In this document: positions 46,401 through 59,126 of the stretch, one piece after another
Layout of the letters: the number at the start of each line of letters is the position of its first letter
Position numbering within the stretch: position 1 is the stretch's first letter
Made by a program: the position numbers and the translations under genes
Source of the DNA: Serendipita indica DSM 11827
Lineage: Eukaryota; Basidiomycota; Agaricomycetes; Sebacinales; Serendipitaceae
DNA: 64,000 bases
Assembly (NCBI GenBank): GCA_910890315.1
Contig: CAJVGD010000006.1
Location: 930,001-994,000 of the forward strand
Direction of reading: 5' to 3'
Notes under the pieces: generated by a model
What the model was told of the DNA's origin: nothing
The model's database searches: none
The model's input: only the letters and a program-made list of their open reading frames with translations

Positions 46401-49400
46401 ATGTCGACGCCCGTCAAGGATCTCGTGAACGTCTACGAGTCCAAGACGACATCACCAGAGCCATCGCCGTCACCCGCCCGGTTCCTCAAGCATCCTGCTG
46501 CCCGCACCTCGACAACGCCATCAAAGTTCACAAAGGCCAGCTCTTCTCGCTCTCAGGATGTTGGAAATCCGTTTCTAGGAGATGGAGAGCATGGCGGACT
46601 CGAGTTGGCAGAGTACAGACGGTCCAATACGGGCAGCAACACTCGGCGTCAATCGACTCTGCCAGCACGCTCTTCATTGGGAATGATCTCATCAAATGAT
46701 TTGCGTGTTGGGAGTCCATCTAGCATGTCGCCAGTAGTCACGTCGCCAACGCGAGCGGCACACTTGCGGGAACCTCCGGCACTGCATCATCCTTCAAGCA
46801 ATCCATTCGCTGATACTTTGGATTCAGTAACCTATGGTGTCTCGAAGTTTACCAAACCTGAGCCCAAATCATCGGCACGACGCACTGACGACACACGTTT
46901 CCCTTCACCCTCGGCATATTCGCCGATCCCAGATCACGACTTTAATGATTACGACTCTTTCTCTGCTACAGCTATTTCATCTCGTTCAGTCATGAAGCAT
47001 CACAGTTTGGCATCCATTCCTCTAATTGACCGTTCCCTACCACCCACAACACCAAAGACCACATCTCCCGATCCATCTCTGGACCAACATGGGCACAAAC
47101 CGATCCCTGCCAAAAAGGTCTTTTCTCGTAGTGCCGTCCCGTTGTACTTGCCGCATCTCGACAAGCTGCTAGGCGATATCCAGCCACCGGCCTTCACGAC
47201 AGCATTGGAGGCAGGGGATATTCCACTCAATTCTAAAGGAGACAAGGCAAGCGAACAGATTGGAATGTTCCCTCCGCTCGACAGGCTAAAGGGCAAGACT
47301 TTGGATGAGCTACATCACAATTCACCTCTTCCTGCATGGTATCGTGACAAGAGTTCTCTTTTGAACTCGATCGTCACGGGCATCATTGGAATCGCGGTAT
47401 GTCCTAGTATGAGATCAGCACCTCTCTAACAATCTGCAGGGTTCTAGTGCTATTGCAAGCTACTACAGCTTACAGGGTTTATACGATGGTGTCCAGATTT
47501 TCGCGCTTGTTCTCAGCTCTGTTGGTAAGTAAGCTCCCTTAGTCTGGTCAGGCCGCTTATCTTCCTCAGTTCCACGGTCATCATTCTCTGCCACTGACCG
47601 GTGGCGAGAACTCTTTTTATCGACAATGTAAGTGCATTGGATTGCATGATATTGACACTGACGAGCCCAGCCCTAACATATTGGCACTAAATATACCTAC
47701 CAAGCTGACACAATCTCTCATCTTCCTTGCAATCTTCATGGTTATCTGTGGATTTTTGTTGTACCGATTCTATCAGGTTACGAACGAATACCGCCCGTCC
47801 GCATTTCGCGAAGGGCTGCAAGCGCGACAACCACCAGCGACATGGGGAATTATCGCCGTCAGCTTCGTTCTCACGGTCTTGTATCTACCACTATCGACAA
47901 TAGCAATGCACGGCATTCTATGGAGCTCCGACTTTTGGGTCGTACCCAATCCGTATCAAAATGGAACAAAGGCAGCAGTCCAGTTGTTGGGTCCTCCAGA
48001 GGTATGGCGGGACCCGATGGACTTTTGCTACACCACTACCATGCGCAAAGATGAGGTCAACTACGCACCAGTCATTGTCGCAATGTCTGTGGCCACCTTT
48101 ATCCTGGTGAGGCGTTTTTATTATTGCAACCAAGTACTGAAGCTCGGCAGATGACACTCTGGTTCCCTATACGGCTAATGCAAACCATTCGTCAGGCACT
48201 CCCTCGAGTGGATCCATACACTGAGCTGGGCAGGAAGCGATCACGACCAGAGATGGAGTTGGAGTATCAACGTCTCTTGGAGCGTGACCAGAATCCCTTT
48301 GCGTTTCTCTACAGAGACTTTCGTCGCTCGTGGGGAGAATACAAATCTGTCTACTTATGGGCCAAATTATCAGCGCTGCTCATCGTCGCCGTCCTCTCAC
48401 CAGACAACTGCGCCTTTCGCTCCTTCAAACGCGACACTATTGATATTGTGCGGCAATCGGTACTGACGCTATCAATGTTGATCTGGTTTCTCCTTCAATG
48501 TTTCCTCGTACCCTTTTTGGATCCAGTAAGCAACGCAAGCGAATGGACTTCCCGATTGAACTACCTCCTTACGTCTGGATTGGGCCTCTTCGTGGCATTG
48601 GATGCGCCCGCCAAGGCCGCACTGAATGGTGTGGTGCTATACATGTAAGTGACAAACGGGTCCATGATGGACGACGTGTTGAAAAAATTATAGAATTTAT
48701 GCGGTCACCTATGGACTCGACTTTTGTATGGATTCACAGGAGTGTGTGGTACGGAACTAATATCGTATAGATTTCGCCATTATTGGGACAGGTTTCATGC
48801 GTCGGATAATGAAGAGTGAGTAGAATCACCCAGAAAGAAATATTGGCTGACCATAGATGCAGAAATCACTCGACGAGTGGATTTCAGTGAGTTTTGCCCC
48901 TCTATATTTGACCCATGACTAAAGTCGCATAGGTATCGATATATTTTCTCCAAAGTGAGGCTCCATCGTGACGCGGAGTGACTATTAACTCCACATAGAC
49001 TCGATTTGACCATCAACTCGCCTCATTTGCGCCGTCGCATATGGCAAGAGAGTATCGGAACAATCATCCTCACTGATGAGGGCTGTCGGATCCCGCTACA
49101 CCATCAAATGCAATTCTCAGAAGCGATCAACTTTGAGTGGCCGCCATACTTACTAAACTTTGCGGGTTCTCCTGGTGAACGACACGTTGAGAATCTCAAG
49201 GTATTGTCGCACGGTTCAATTTCTTCCAGCTAATGATCTTTCAGATCCTCCGCGAGGAAGGTCTCAAGAAATACGCAAGAGCGGTGGCGATGATCTCCGG
49301 GCCAGACGCAAAGCTATTCGAACTCCTCAGGGATCGTATCGAGCGACACTTCATCGGTCCAGACTGCTATTGGAGACCAGATAATGATGACACTCAAAGT

Positions 49401-50890
49401 GAACAGCATGGATTCTTCGGCAATGCTTGGTGGATTCCTTTTCCACCGACGTTGGTTATTCGGTATGATCAAGGAGGGCAAGCCGTTCTTGAGAGCCTAC
49501 ATGAGCTTGAGCACTATGTTTTTCAGAACGAGGATCCGTCTGTTCGCTTCCGACGTGATCTTCGCATGGCCCTTCGGTGCCTCGACGCACAAATCGTTAT
49601 CTGGCCATATAAACACATTGAAGTAGGATACTGAATCTCCTGTAGAACGATTCTGACATTTCTTAGCCCGTAGGTTCGAGAACATGGTTTTCAGGACGAC
49701 GATATACAATGCAGAAAACAACACACTTTCATTCCTGCGTTTTCAGCATCAGGCGTCGCGGAATCCAGTATTGGAAAGATCTGCCAATAGGAAGTGGATT
49801 TGACGTCGAGTTGAGATATAATAAGGACGTTCATCTGGACGGCGACGCTATCGGCTTGGCCGACGAGTTCCATTTGACTCCGACTCTCGCCCACTTTCTT
49901 CATCTCAATCGACATCTCATTCAGCTACACCAAGATGGCCTTGAACGAAAGCTCAAAGCATACCGGAAGGAATGCCGCAAAGTCGCGAAGGCAAAGCAGC
50001 GTGTACTCACATACGGCTTTCTCACTCAAGTTTATAATTGGCCACTCCAGCCTAAACAGGTTGTGGATGTTGTTGAAAAAGAGCAAGCGGATCTGCGCGT
50101 TCGCGAGATGTTTGCAGCAAACGTTCGATCGTTGGAAGCTGCCGGTGAGCGGATGAAGTACGCGGGGCGCTCAGAGATTACCGTATGGTGGTTCTTGTTT
50201 TGGGTGAGTGAGTCTCCAATATACAGAATAGACGCTGAGATTTTGAAAGGATGACTTTTGGCGCCGTAATCATGACACGGTCGCTGCCCTCCAGAAATTT
50301 CCTACCGATTTCAATCCACACTTTTCGGGTTCGATAGCCTATAGACCTGTACCGAGACCAGTTCTCGAGGCGTTTCTCATCCAGCGAGGACTGCTAACCC
50401 CAAAGTCATGGAGGCGACAAGTCTTCTATCACGGCTTTCTCAACAAACTCTACTTTCGATTGAATCAAATCGCGTTCCACAATACAGACAGAGTATGTGC
50501 TTGTATTTTCGCCCAGTGTCTGTCTTCTGACCGTGTGTAGGAATTTTGATCCACGTCGGGGATGGAGAAGAAGAGATGGATCTTAACGATTTGGATCTTA
50601 CCACGCATGTTCGCTCAAGCTCTATGGGAACTGGTGGAGGGACGGATCTCGACGACGCCTCGATTAGAATCCGAAACGCTTTCAAGTGGGAGGACGTCTT
50701 TGACGATACAGTCCACAAAGGACACAGACCATTGTCTCAGTATCTTCACTGGAAGAGCTGGAAGAATATGCTCGCCGTCTGGTTCGGCGTCACGCCACTG
50801 AGCCATCGTAGGCTGCGGACTAACGGTATTGCCTTGGATGTCGAAGTGGATTCATCTGGACGATACATAGTCATCGAAAGAAGACTATGA
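46401..50890 (+). CDS. Large polytopic membrane protein, unrecognised family
   Basis: About 1,250 residues in many exons. Residues 1 to about 290 are soluble and Ser/Pro-rich (MSTPVKDLVNVYESKTTSPE onward). About nine membrane segments follow: around NSIVTGIIGIAGSSAIASYY, YDGVQIFALVLSSV, SLIFLAIFMVICGFLLYRFY, WGIIAVSFVLTVLYLPLSTI, VIVAMSVATFIL, LWAKLSALLIVAVL, LTLSMLIWFLLQCFLVPFL, YLLTSGLGLFVALDA and YAVTYGLDFYFAIIGTGFM. A long cytosolic-type tail of about 550 residues has a charged helical region (LERKLKAYRKECRKVAKAKQ) and a globular look (WWIPFPPTLVIRY, FRRDLRMALRCLDAQIVIW). The exon chain DRWRELFLSTI/PNILALNIPT confirms splicing in the middle. No transporter, channel or Atg9 signature matched. 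I assign no function. Confidence 0.75.
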
Positions 50891-51117
50891 ATCGCGATAT
50901 GTGATACAAGGACGCTCGTGTGGAATAGAGTCAATAATATTGTATCACAGTCAGTCATAACTAGAAGTTGAGGTAAACAAGGGGAGGATGAGTGTAGTCG
51001 GAACACTCGAGCAGAGCAGCGTCTTCCTTTCAAAAGGAGAGGGATATATCATAGTGAGACGGGTCGGAGCAACTCCTGGCAGCATATCTCGTATCCGTCA
51101 AATCGTGTCATAACGTC

Positions 51118-52982
51118 CTACTTGGCCAAGACAGTGCCTTCACTCTCCACTGATCCCGGTGGCGACGCTTGGCCGTTGGCAGTCGGAGAGCCTGGTCCCT
51201 TTGGCGAGACGAGCATGGGCAGGGCAGTCGGTGGATCATCCTCCAACAAATCTTCAGCCGGAGCCGATTGCCGACGTTGATGGGGTAACGTGACCATATC
51301 ACCATTCGTATCCGTGGTAATTGGCGTAGGGGGTTCGACAGAGACTCGCTTCAACAGACGAGTGTCTTCCTCGCTCATCCGTGGGGAGAAATTGGCAGTT
51401 TGTGGCGTCTTTCCCTGGGAGCTCCCGCTTCGTGCGTCCGGAGTGCGAAGAGGGTGGTGTATGCCCCTTTCAAGATCCCCATCTTCCCGAACGGTAACGG
51501 CAGACTCGTCAAACGTGCTATCTGCAACATCGACAGCAATGTCTGAGGGCGTTGGAAGTCCGATTGGTCGTGGTGCTGGTCGAGAAACGCTCGATTTGGT
51601 AGCCTTGTGCGTTCGTGCTCGTGGAGTTTCCGGCTCCGATGGCAACGGCTTGTCCTGGAAGGTTTGCAACGCCGACATGGGTTCATCGCCGATCAAGGGT
51701 ATTGGAACCTCGATGCCGGAATCTTGTTGTATTGGTTGCATACCCGCGAGATTGGAGACTCGGCGAGGTTCGGCTTGAGGATCTGTCGAGGCGGTTGAGA
51801 AACCTAGTTGGAGACGGTCGAGCTGGATTTTAGCGACTCACACTCCTCTTCCGAGACGACACCGGCCTCTTTCCACTTTTTGATAGAACGGTCCGCCAAC
51901 GCTTCAAGCACATTCCAACCCCGATACTCTCCATTCAATCGAATGCCAACAGCCCCGCCGTCCCCACCACCTTGACCGCGATTCCCCTGGGCGCTACCGT
52001 CGAAAAAGTAAGGTTCGTGTCCGATGCTGTCCTCACTCCCTTCACTATTGTTATCCTGAGCGCCAACTTCAAAGGTGTCACCATTCTCCAATTCTTCAGC
52101 AAATGCAGCGAGCCACTTGGCCCAACCGCCTTCCCCGTCGCCGCGCCACAACACGACCTTTGTGTCAAAGTCGCGGCCAAAAACGATTACTTGCCCGGGG
52201 GCGCCTTTCTCTCCGGGGTTCACGTCTACGCCGAGATAGTTGCCCACTCTATCGGTGGCGAGGGGTATCCACCCACGGTTCGAGTAATCGTTGCGGATCC
52301 ACCCTGCTGGGATAGACTTCATACGTCCAAGGAGGGTTGGGTTGGCGCCTGTCGCGGGGTCGTCGTCGACTTCACGCCAAAACTTCCATTCGTCTACCAC
52401 CTCTTCGAGAGAGAGTAAGCTGAGTCCAAAAAAGAGGCCCTCTGTGCAGCCTGCGGATGATTCGGCCTCCTGGCCATCGACGCGTAGATATGAGTCGCGG
52501 ATGGGCTGTGGGAGTGCGAACCCGAGTTGAAGCTCTATCTCGTGCAGGTCCACGGGGAGTATGCCATAGTTGAGGGTATCACCGAGTTCTGGGTAGCGTC
52601 TGGCGAGCCAGGATTCTATGCGAGTCCAAGTCTGGTTCAACGGAGAGTAAGCACCGTGAGTAGAGTGCACGGGGAGCACAGAATTGCCTGTATAAGCGTC
52701 AGACGGGGCGTCTTGGGCAATGGAGTGCGTGCCTTCGTGACGTTGAGCCCTCGCAAACGAACCTGCAGAGTAAGGACTGGATGATTGAGCTGGAGGATAC
52801 GAATAATCGGCGTTGCTGGCGCCTCCTCGGTCTGGGGACAGTGTCCGGTTTGGAAATGTTGGCGAATGGTTTGGAATCGAAAACGCGTCGTGCGTCGAGG
52901 ACATGGCCTGGTCTCTCCGTGTGCTACTGCTTCCTGAACTCCCTCCAAATAAATTTGTCAGCGATCGAAAAAAGCTGGCCAT
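51118..52982 (-). CDS. KNR4: Knr4/Smi1 cell-wall regulator
   Basis: About 600 residues. In yeast Knr4/Smi1 coordinates cell-wall synthesis with the Slt2 MAP kinase and calcineurin pathways. The start is 52982 (MASFFRSLTNLFGGSSGSS). The Smi1/Knr4 domain covers about residues 120-300: TWTRIESWLARRYPELGDTL, YGILPVDLHEIELQLGFALP, QPIRDSYLRVDGQE, GLFFGLSLLSLEEVVDEWKF, IPAGWIRNDYSNRGWIPLAT and DRVGNYLGVDVNP. The disordered C-terminal part is joined through a 42-base intron (51793-51834, phase checked: CFSTASTDPQAE) and has many SP/TP sites. With Crz1 in the same window, both branches of calcineurin/wall signalling are represented, though not linked. Confidence 0.92.
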
Positions 52983-53299
52983 CGTCTAGCGCAGTCTTGA
53001 GTGTCTCGGAGGGTGTCGACAACGCTCCAACGGGGTGAGCTCCGTCTGGTCAGTGTTAGAGAGCTCTTTCAAGTTTGGTTACTGCACTGCCGAGTCGTTT
53101 AGCGAGATCGTTGCGTGCAGCAGAAACGCGAGGTCGTGGTCCCTCCGAAGTTGATTTATTGAGCGCTACCACCTAAACCCCGCCTAGAATTGTGGCACGT
53201 ACATTCAACAATCAGGATTTAGTATCAAATCTGCCTTTATCATGTACCGAGTCCACTTGGTCTAGCAGTCGAGTACAAGCCCCTGTCCACTCCACCAGT
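52983..53299. other. Intergenic region upstream of KNR4
   Basis: About 317 bases between the dehydrogenase stop and the KNR4 start, both on the minus strand. No coding content recognised. Confidence 0.4.
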
Positions 53300-54589
53300 C
53301 TACACACAGCAATACCCGCCGTCGACGCGGATCTCACTTCCAGTCACATAACTGGATGCGTCTGATGCTAAAAATACTATCGCACCCTGTAAGAGGATGA
53401 TTTAGTATCTCGTTGCCGCTCAAGGTGGTGGGTCACCTTGAGCTCCTCAGGTATTCCCATTCTAGGAGACAGTCATCAGCCTCTGCTCAAGGGAACCGTT
53501 GCTACGTGCCTGCCCATAGGAGTCAATGTGTGCCAACTTTCCTGTGAAAAGTGTCAGTCACAGCAACTGAAACGCATGCGGTGTACCTTGAGCTTTGGGT
53601 TCTCTTCGAGCACTTTTTCCGTCAACTTGGTCATCATATACCCAGGTGAGAGCGCATTCACTCGAATGCCACCTTTAGCCCATTCGACAGCCAGGGACGA
53701 GGCCATGTGCTTGACAGCTACAGATCTGAGTAATGTTCCTCAATCTTGACAGACTCACCGGCTTTAGAAGCATTGTATGGCGTTTGTAACTGCGAAGAAT
53801 CAAAGACAGTCACTGGCCTCGAGATACCCTTTATACCTGTGGCTGGTTGACGATCTGAAGGGTATCAGTAGCGCTCAGAGACTTGAGGGGTACTGACATT
53901 AGCACTCATACTTGAGATTAATATGATACTGCCGCTCTCCCCATGCCCAAGAAGACTTTTGGCCACCTCTCTGGCGCAAAAGAAAGAGCCATGCACATTG
54001 ATGTCGAACAGCTTCTGGATCTTTGGAGTAGGATACTCAGTCGCAGGAAAGTTCTCCACAATACCTAAGGCGCCATGAGAGAAAGCGCGCTTGCTTGAGA
54101 GTGTCTCTAACCTGCGGCTGTTACCAGCGCATTAACACGTCCAATTCGACTTTGCAACTGTCCAAAGGCTGACTGCACAGACTTCTCAGAGGCGACATCA
54201 CAGCCGACGCCTATCACGTTGAGTTCGCCTCTTTGGACTGCGCCAGCAGTCTCTATCCCAAATATTAGTAGACTCAGAATTGTGCTGGGAGCACATACCG
54301 TACTCATGAATTAGAGCCTTTGCCGCAGTCTCTGCCTCCTGCTCATGCAAGTCGATTATTGCGATGGAGTTGCAACCTCTATCAACAGGTAAGCTCTTGC
54401 ATAGGCGTTCTTAGCCTCATTACGCTTCTATGAATGCTCGACAAAACATGTTGCCTGTTCGTCATGAGCCTGAGCGTATGAGGTGCTCCAACATACCAAG
54501 TCCTCGAGCACCTCCAGTGACTGCAGCGACCTATCATATAAACCATTAGATCCCACGTGTCGGAGCTCAGGTCAGACCTTGTTCGCCAT
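53300..54589 (-). CDS. Short-chain dehydrogenase/reductase
   Basis: NAD(P)-dependent oxidoreductase of about 270 residues, of the classical SDR type and close in pattern to fungal mannitol/sorbose reductases. The start is 54589 (MANK, then intron). The cofactor loop reads [11 protein letters not shown], the acidic residue after strand 2 is in [13 protein letters not shown], and the strand 4 region gives VNALVTAAG. The active site has [11 protein letters not shown] for the Ser and YNASKAAVKH for Tyr/Lys. The C-terminal region reads [33 protein letters not shown] and [31 protein letters not shown] is typical of the sugar-alcohol branch. Many small exons; the junction after ARGL is uncertain. 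Substrate not provable. Head to head with the biotin ligase gene. Confidence 0.85.
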
Positions 54590-54776
54590 GCTAAACTCCT
54601 TCAAAGACCTCGTGTGCGAATGCAACCGCGAACTAGAAGCAATTCCTCTTATAAAGTGCGCAGATGAACTCTTAAACTTGACCCGAAACGTCCTAGAGAA
54701 CACAGAAACAGTGGCCATAAGTAATCCGGGGGAACGTAGAAGATTCGAAGTTTGCGTTCCACCTCTTCCATCACCT

Positions 54777-56823
54777 ATGAACGTTCTCGTGTATTCCGGT
54801 CCAGGAGTGTCCGAAACGTCACTTTACTGCACAATATCGACGCTAAAGGACATCCTTGGAACAAGTTTTGCAATCCAAACCGTCTCCCCAAAGGTTTTAG
54901 AGACTGAGCCTTGGGCACCGACGTGTGCCTTGCTTGTCATTCCAGGAGGACGCGATCTTCCCTATCTGTCCGCCCTAGGACCCGCGATGAAGACCATCGC
55001 CACCTATGTGCGCAAAGGAGGTTCATATCTCGGCATCTGCGCGGGGGCGTACTTCGCATCGGGACGCATAGAATGGGAGATGGGGACACCACTTGAAGTA
55101 CAGGGAGAACGTCCGCTCAAATTCTTTCCTGGTCTCTCGCGAGGATGCATGTATCCTGGCTTTCAATACGAAAGCGAAAACGGCGCACGAACGGTGTCTG
55201 TGAGGATGTCCGATGGAAGAATACGAAATGGACTGTACTACAACGGTGGTGGAGAGTTCATCCTTTCGAATGATACTCCCAACGTGACGCCCCTGGCCTT
55301 TTACGACGATTCGGAAAAGCCCAATACTGTTGCTGCAGTCTCGTGTCGTGTTGAAGAGGGGAACGCGGTCCTGTGGCATGTCCATCTCGAGTATCCTACG
55401 ACCAGCGAACTGGTCAAGTCAGCCGCTGCTCGCGTATTTCAAACACTATCGGAGAGCGATGTGACCAAAGTAGAATCCGAGCGAAAGGAAATCATGTTGG
55501 AGAGCTTAAGAATACTCCGCTTGAAGACCTCCAACCCGCCAGAGATACCAACGAATCCGCTCCCTCAGTATATATGTGCGACAGAAGCGTCAAAGGGATG
55601 CTGGAAGAAATACACACCACGCTCAATACATTAATTGACCAAAATCTTGGTTTGATCGACGATTCGACGGACCAATTTCTCCTGCATGATGGAGCGACTT
55701 CGAGCATTAGTCAGAACAACGACGATCGTAGACACCTCGTCTTTTGCAAAGACGGACCCCATCCCCCGAGGTGACGCCTCACTTTTCAATCTCGGCCTAC
55801 TTCTCCCACTTGACACAAGCAAGGAAACAATATTCATCTTCTCCCCGTTCTCCGCTTCAATGCAACATCGGAGAGGTCCTGCAATACGGAGAAGCCGTCA
55901 CTAGTACCCAAACACTCCTTGAAAGGTAAACTGTCTGATGCCCAAGAGAGTTTACTGACATCCTCGCAGAAATATCAAGACTCTGGAGGTACTCCCAGCT
56001 CCGATATTATCGCTGGCAACATACCAACTTAACGGGAGAGGAAGAGGCGGTAATGTCTGGGTCTCGCCGCTAGGGTGTCTTCAGTGGTCACTCTTACTAC
56101 GCCCACCGCCACAATTTCCAAACAGCAAACTCGTCTTTATACAATATCTTGTTGGTCTCGCTGTTGTCGAGGCTTGTCGCGAAGTTCTCGGTTCAATAGG
56201 GGAACGAGTCGTCCTCAAGTGGCCAAATGACATTTATGCAAAAGCAAGAGGTGAAAAGGGCGAAGAACTTCGGAAAATAGGTGGCATCCTCGTCAATACC
56301 GTCTTCATGGCCGGTGGTGTACGCATCATTGTTGGTAGGTACTCGATCACGTCTCGTGCTAGGTTTGCTGAGTCCTGTAGGGTGTGGACTCAATGTCCTC
56401 AACGAGCCGCCTATCTTCTCGATATCTCAGCTTGATCCTAGCCTTCGAGCCTCCAATCAGCGACTGACGATGGAAAACATGCTGGCGGCTATCATGGTCA
56501 AATTTGGACGGATGTGGGATGAATTTGTCTCGGAAGGATCATTCGAACCGTTTATAGATCTCTACTTGGATCGGTGGATACATTCGTTAGTCCTCCAAAG
56601 CTCCTCACTCTTGCGATCATTGACCTGAAGCAGAGACCAATTGGTCACGCTCGACACCGTCAAACCTCCATTACGCGTGAGGATAGCAGGCATCACTCCA
56701 GAACACGGCTTGCTAAGGACAGTGCCGGAGAAGTATCAACCCGGAGGACCTCAGTTCATCGACTTACAACCGGATGGAAATAGCTTTGACATGATGGCAG
56801 GGCTGATAAAAACGAAGCAATAA
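54777..56823 (+). CDS. BPL1: Biotin-protein ligase
   Basis: Attaches biotin to carboxylases such as acetyl-CoA and pyruvate carboxylase. I chose the ATG at 54777 (MNVLVYSGPGVSETSL), which begins the glutaminase-like N-terminal domain: LLVIPGGRDLPYL and GGSYLGICAGAYFASG. The catalytic domain follows: ASTQ-like TSTQTL, the ATP/biotin loop GRGRGGNVWVSPLG (consensus GRGRxGxxW), QYLVGLAVVEACRE, LKWPNDIYAK, KIGGILVN and a repressor-like C-terminal domain (GITPEHGLLRTVPEKY). Two one-base losses are needed to explain the frame: near 55545-55575 (before YMCDRSVKGMLEEI) and at the C-run 55757-55760 (before PSPEVTPHFSISAYF). As the enzyme is essential and normally single copy, I take these as consensus errors, though decay is not excluded. 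Confidence 0.88.
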
Positions 56824-56935
56824 ATATTTAGCGGGTATCGTGTATAGGAGATGATGTACAATTACCAGGATCTCCTCACGTGTTCATGGCGGCGATACCG
56901 ACTGACCAGATCCGTCGCGCTTGTTTGTCAGAAAC

Positions 56936-57869
56936 ATGGAGTCTCTCTCAACAGCAGTCGCCCCTGCGCCGTGGACGTTACGCGGCGACGCATGGTGGTT
57001 TGTCCTCTCAGTCTTTGGAAATTCTACAGACAATATCGATGCGAGCCAGTACGCCCCCCTTGAAGCGTCCTCAGCCAAAATCGCTCAAGAACCGGGAAAC
57101 TTCAAAGGAGGTGTCTCTCTAGCGATGGTTCTAAGATACACCGAAAGCCCAGTTGGTCCTTGTGAGCATGTTCCTCACCAGTTTCAACGCCGTATCGACG
57201 ACACGTCTTTGTAGACGACGAGTTGTTGATTATTCCCGGAGCATTCGATTCACCCCCCTTTAGTGATGACAAGGAGAATCCACGGGTAACGAGGATTTAC
57301 GTCTCTACGCTTGCTTCAGTCATCAACGGTAGGCGCTCAATTACGCATGTTATGAACGACAGCTAACAGTGGCAGGGCGGAAGAACTGGAATACACCAAA
57401 GCACCTCGCACGCTTCGAGTTTACAGAGCAGAAAGATGGGACGCGGGATGTACGCGTATACCCCCTGACACCCTCTAGTCCTGGCGACAACGAGACCTAT
57501 AGCGCCAAACCCTGTTTCGCAGCTCGTATCACGCCTTCGTGGTTTGTACCTGCACCAGCGATACCATTCCACACAAAGTTTTTGCCATTTACAGTCGACT
57601 TGGTTCAGCCGCCGCTCGAACAATCAGAGCATGCTGACAAGGACGGTTTGGTTGGCACAAACGTATGGCAGAAAATGTTGCCGAGTTTTTCAGGCAAGAT
57701 AAAGCTCGTGCGAATGGTTGGGTTGCTAGAAGGAGAAAAGTATGGTGATGGCGTGGACTTTCCGAATATCAGGCCGTGGAAGACTGGGATTTATTGGCCC
57801 GACGTCACCATCGAATTTCCAGAATCCCAAAAGTGGAAGGACGAGCGACAGTACGGTACATTTGCCTAA
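56936..57869 (+). CDS. Acetoacetate-decarboxylase-like protein
   Basis: A 277-residue protein with exons 56936-57161, 57215-57328 and 57376-57869, in frame. It starts MESLSTAVAPAPWTLRGDAWW. The order PWTLRG, GGVSLAMVLRY, GPYDELLIIPGAFD, TRIYVSTLASVINGRKNWNT, PKHLARFEF is that of fungal members of the acetoacetate decarboxylase-like fold (ADC superfamily). I cannot confirm the catalytic lysine environment, so decarboxylase activity is open. It lies 112 bases after the biotin ligase on the same strand and 49 bases stop to stop from the next gene. Confidence 0.72.
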
Positions 57870-57918
57870 CCTTGGGAAGTCAAATTGTAATAATGATGAC
57901 TGATCTCGATACGTACTT

Positions 57919-59047
57919 TTATTTCCTCGACTTTCGACCTCTTTTACTATCAAAGGCCGTGATCCCTTGTCCCTTTCGTATTTCATGCTTGCCGAGGGTC
58001 AGAATTCCCCCCTTGAATGAGCCGACACCCATTCCGATTCCCCTTTCTCGTTTTATCCGCTTATTTGGTGTGTCATCATCTTTTAATAGCTTCTTGATCA
58101 TAGGGTGATAGTTGCCTGCCTCCTTTGCCTGCCAAATCGGTTAGCTCATCCTCGTTTGTTTGCCAAGCAACGAATGCCAACCTCTTGAACTCTCATCTCG
58201 TTTATTTGCCTTCTCTTTGCTTCTATCCCCTTTTGTATTATCCTCGGCGCTTTACTGTGCTCCTTTCTTCGGACAGTCGTTTCTCCCTTGCCCAGTTTGG
58301 CGGCGTTGGCTATCTCGAGCACGCGCCCTTCGAGTGATTTTTTCTTCTTGGCACCACTCATATCTGAAGATCGTTCGTCGAGGGAGGCCGTGAGCAGTTT
58401 AGTGTGAATCAGCTTGTACAGGCTACGGTCATTGGCTTGGAGTTCCCTATAGAAGTGTGAGATAAAATAAGCACAGAGGTCACACTCACACTTCTTCTTG
58501 CTTCTCCTTCCTCGATGTTTTGGATGTGGATGCCTTTGTTTCGGTCTGTCGTAGCTTTGAAATCTTCGAAGACTTGAACGTGCAGTGTCAGAGTGATTTG
58601 ATTATGTAGGCAATGTATTCACCATGAAAGATTTGTCCACTTGTCTCTTTTCTCTTGCACTCTGTCTCCCGTCGAACACAATGACAGGGACTGCGCGCTT
58701 GGGGTCAATCTCTTCTTCATCGTCTTGTGTTGGAATAGAGCCTTCTTCATCTTCAATTTCGTCTAATACACGATCAATGCGAGTACAAAACGTCTACCGG
58801 GCGTACCATCGCTGTTGGAATCTGTATCGTCTTCTGAACCCGTTCCCTCGCTCAACATCTCCTCTTCACGAGATTCAGGTACATGAACCTTCTTCAAGAC
58901 CGGCTTCTGGAGCTGCGTGTCTGCCTTGCGCTTTTTACTCGGTGGCAATGGGCCAAACTGGGCGAGAAAGCTTTGTCCAAATGCCTCAAAGGCAGCACGG
59001 TCCTCGTCCTGAGTAGTATTTTCAACCGTATTTCTTGATGGCTTCAT
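57919..59047 (-). CDS. DUF4602 nucleolar protein (C1orf131-like)
   Basis: About 270 residues. The start is 59047 (MKPSRNTVENTTQDEDRAAF). An acidic middle part (EGTGSEDDTDSNSD) leads to a basic C-terminal DUF4602 region: KKKKSLEGRVLEIANAAK, KAPRIIQKGIEAKRRQINE, then VQEAKEAGNYHPMIKKLL across an intron, and GVGSFKGGILTLGKHEIRKG, ending at 57919. The human relative is a component of the small-subunit processome, so a role in 18S rRNA maturation is likely. The APRIIQKGIEAKRR block and the GVGSFKGGIL block are the diagnostic parts. Head to head with the next gene, 79 bases between starts. Confidence 0.78.
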
Positions 59048-59126
59048 CAGCGATTGACGCCGTCCGCTCCAAGGTGTTTCTCGGCAAATAAAAAAAGCAA
59101 CTCAAACCTGAGCTCCGACGAGGAAC

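Noticed and set aside
46401-50890. Atg9
   Set aside because: First impression from the multi-helix plan, but none of the conserved Atg9 core blocks was found.
53200-53300. tRNA-like stretch after the dehydrogenase
   Set aside because: No cloverleaf with proper arms or T-loop could be formed by eye.
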